Source: Crambe crambe
Taxonomy: Eukaryota; Porifera; Demospongiae; Poecilosclerida; Crambeidae
NCBI GenBank assembly: GCA_963924555.1
Contig: OZ004592.1
Location: 4,464,001 to 4,528,000 of the forward strand
DNA length: 64,000 bases
Direction: 5' to 3'
Part shown: piece after piece, positions 63,491 through 64,000 of the stretch
Position numbering within the stretch: position 1 is the stretch's first letter
How the letters are laid out: the number at the start of each line of letters is the position of its first letter
The notes under the pieces: model-generated
The model's database searches: none
Told to the model about the DNA's origin: nothing
Seen by the model: the letters and a program-made list of their open reading frames with translations, nothing else
Program-made: the position numbers and the translations under genes

Positions 63491-64000
63491 GCGTTTGTGT
63501 TAGCAAGACATGCAGATCAGTGCTTGAATGTATATAGATCAGTATTTGCAGTATCTGCACATGATAGCAGTCGTAGATTGGATGTTGATTTATTTTCGTG
63601 GTCATAATTATTCAACAAAACGAAAATTAATTACCTTGTACAAAATAGTGTAAAAGGCTAAGCTGTAACAACGAAATAAATTATGGTACAGTGGATTTAC
63701 GCTCCGTTCAAATATTCCGCATGCCGTACATAGGAAGTGTATGCTTTGTGCGTGCATACATTTAAATAGAAAAACAAGGCATAAGCTTCCTGTGTATGGC
63801 ATATGGAATATTCTAACGGAACGTGAATCCACTGTAACATGGTAGTCCTATAACCTGTTGTAATAGGAATTTAACCAAACAAAATTAATGTGCCTGTGTT
63901 ATGCATTAAAAGTATGTGCAGAAAATAGAGGAGCAAGGGTTGAAATTATGGAAGACTATGATGCTTGACCATCTGGCCATTTTGTTTCCTTCCTGTCTCT
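63491..64000. other. 3' flank of the kinesin gene
   Basis: No gene recognised. Contains the MITE at 63689-63834. Confidence 0.5.
63689..63834. mobile_element. Tc1/mariner-type MITE, CAGTGGATT ends
   Basis: Inverted repeats of about 50 bp starting CAGTGGATTTACG and ending CGTGAATCCACTG, flanked by TA (63687-63688 and 63835-63836). CAGTG ends and TA duplication are typical of Tc1/mariner derivatives. Confidence 0.8.

Overview
The window reads as animal nuclear DNA, most likely from a demosponge and quite possibly Amphimedon queenslandica (an inference from gene content and style; no search was run). Reasons: short GT-AG introns, many of 50-250 bp, clearly metazoan genes (a five-SH3 TKS5-type scaffold, a myotubularin, a KIF20-type kinesin, a death-effector-domain protein), AT-rich spacers full of small foldback transposons, and a kinase-coiled coil-Kelch gene. 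Multi-exon models below were joined by hand from splice sites; each has consistent phases and a total length divisible by three.

Region 1 (1-29,968) is a tandemly duplicated cassette of membrane-receptor-like genes, present about 2.5 times. The unit order is: beta-helix multi-pass membrane protein (+), two-TM ectodomain protein (+), a divergent paralogue of that protein (-), kinase-coiled coil-Kelch protein (-), small I9-type protease inhibitor (-). Copy A spans about 1-13,400, copy B 14,055-25,724, copy C 25,966-29,968. In this window one open copy survives per family, in different cassettes: beta-helix protein in B (A is cut by the window edge), two-TM(+) in C, two-TM(-) and kinase in B, inhibitor in A. 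Copy A's two-TM gene is split by about 5.8 kb of non-LTR retrotransposon sequence, and the spacer 7.7-11.9 kb is a nest of foldback and MITE-like repeats.

Region 2 (30,167-34,672) holds a three-exon gene joining an N-terminal death effector domain, a long disordered Ser-rich middle and a MATH/TRAF-like C-terminal domain.

Region 3 (35,462-63,490) is ordinary, compact and well conserved: an SH3PXD2/TKS5-like PX + 5xSH3 scaffold (-, 11 exons) diverging from an MTMR6/7/8-like phosphoinositide 3-phosphatase (+, 15 exons), then cytosolic aspartate aminotransferase (+, 9 exons) and a KIF20-like kinesin (+, 21 exons) in close head-to-tail order. The first two both concern 3-phosphoinositides and share a roughly 320 bp intergenic region.

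The most unusual signals are the reciprocally decayed receptor cassette, and a recurrent 4-bp indel in which TA in one paralogue is TAGCTA in another, at least eight times at independent sites.
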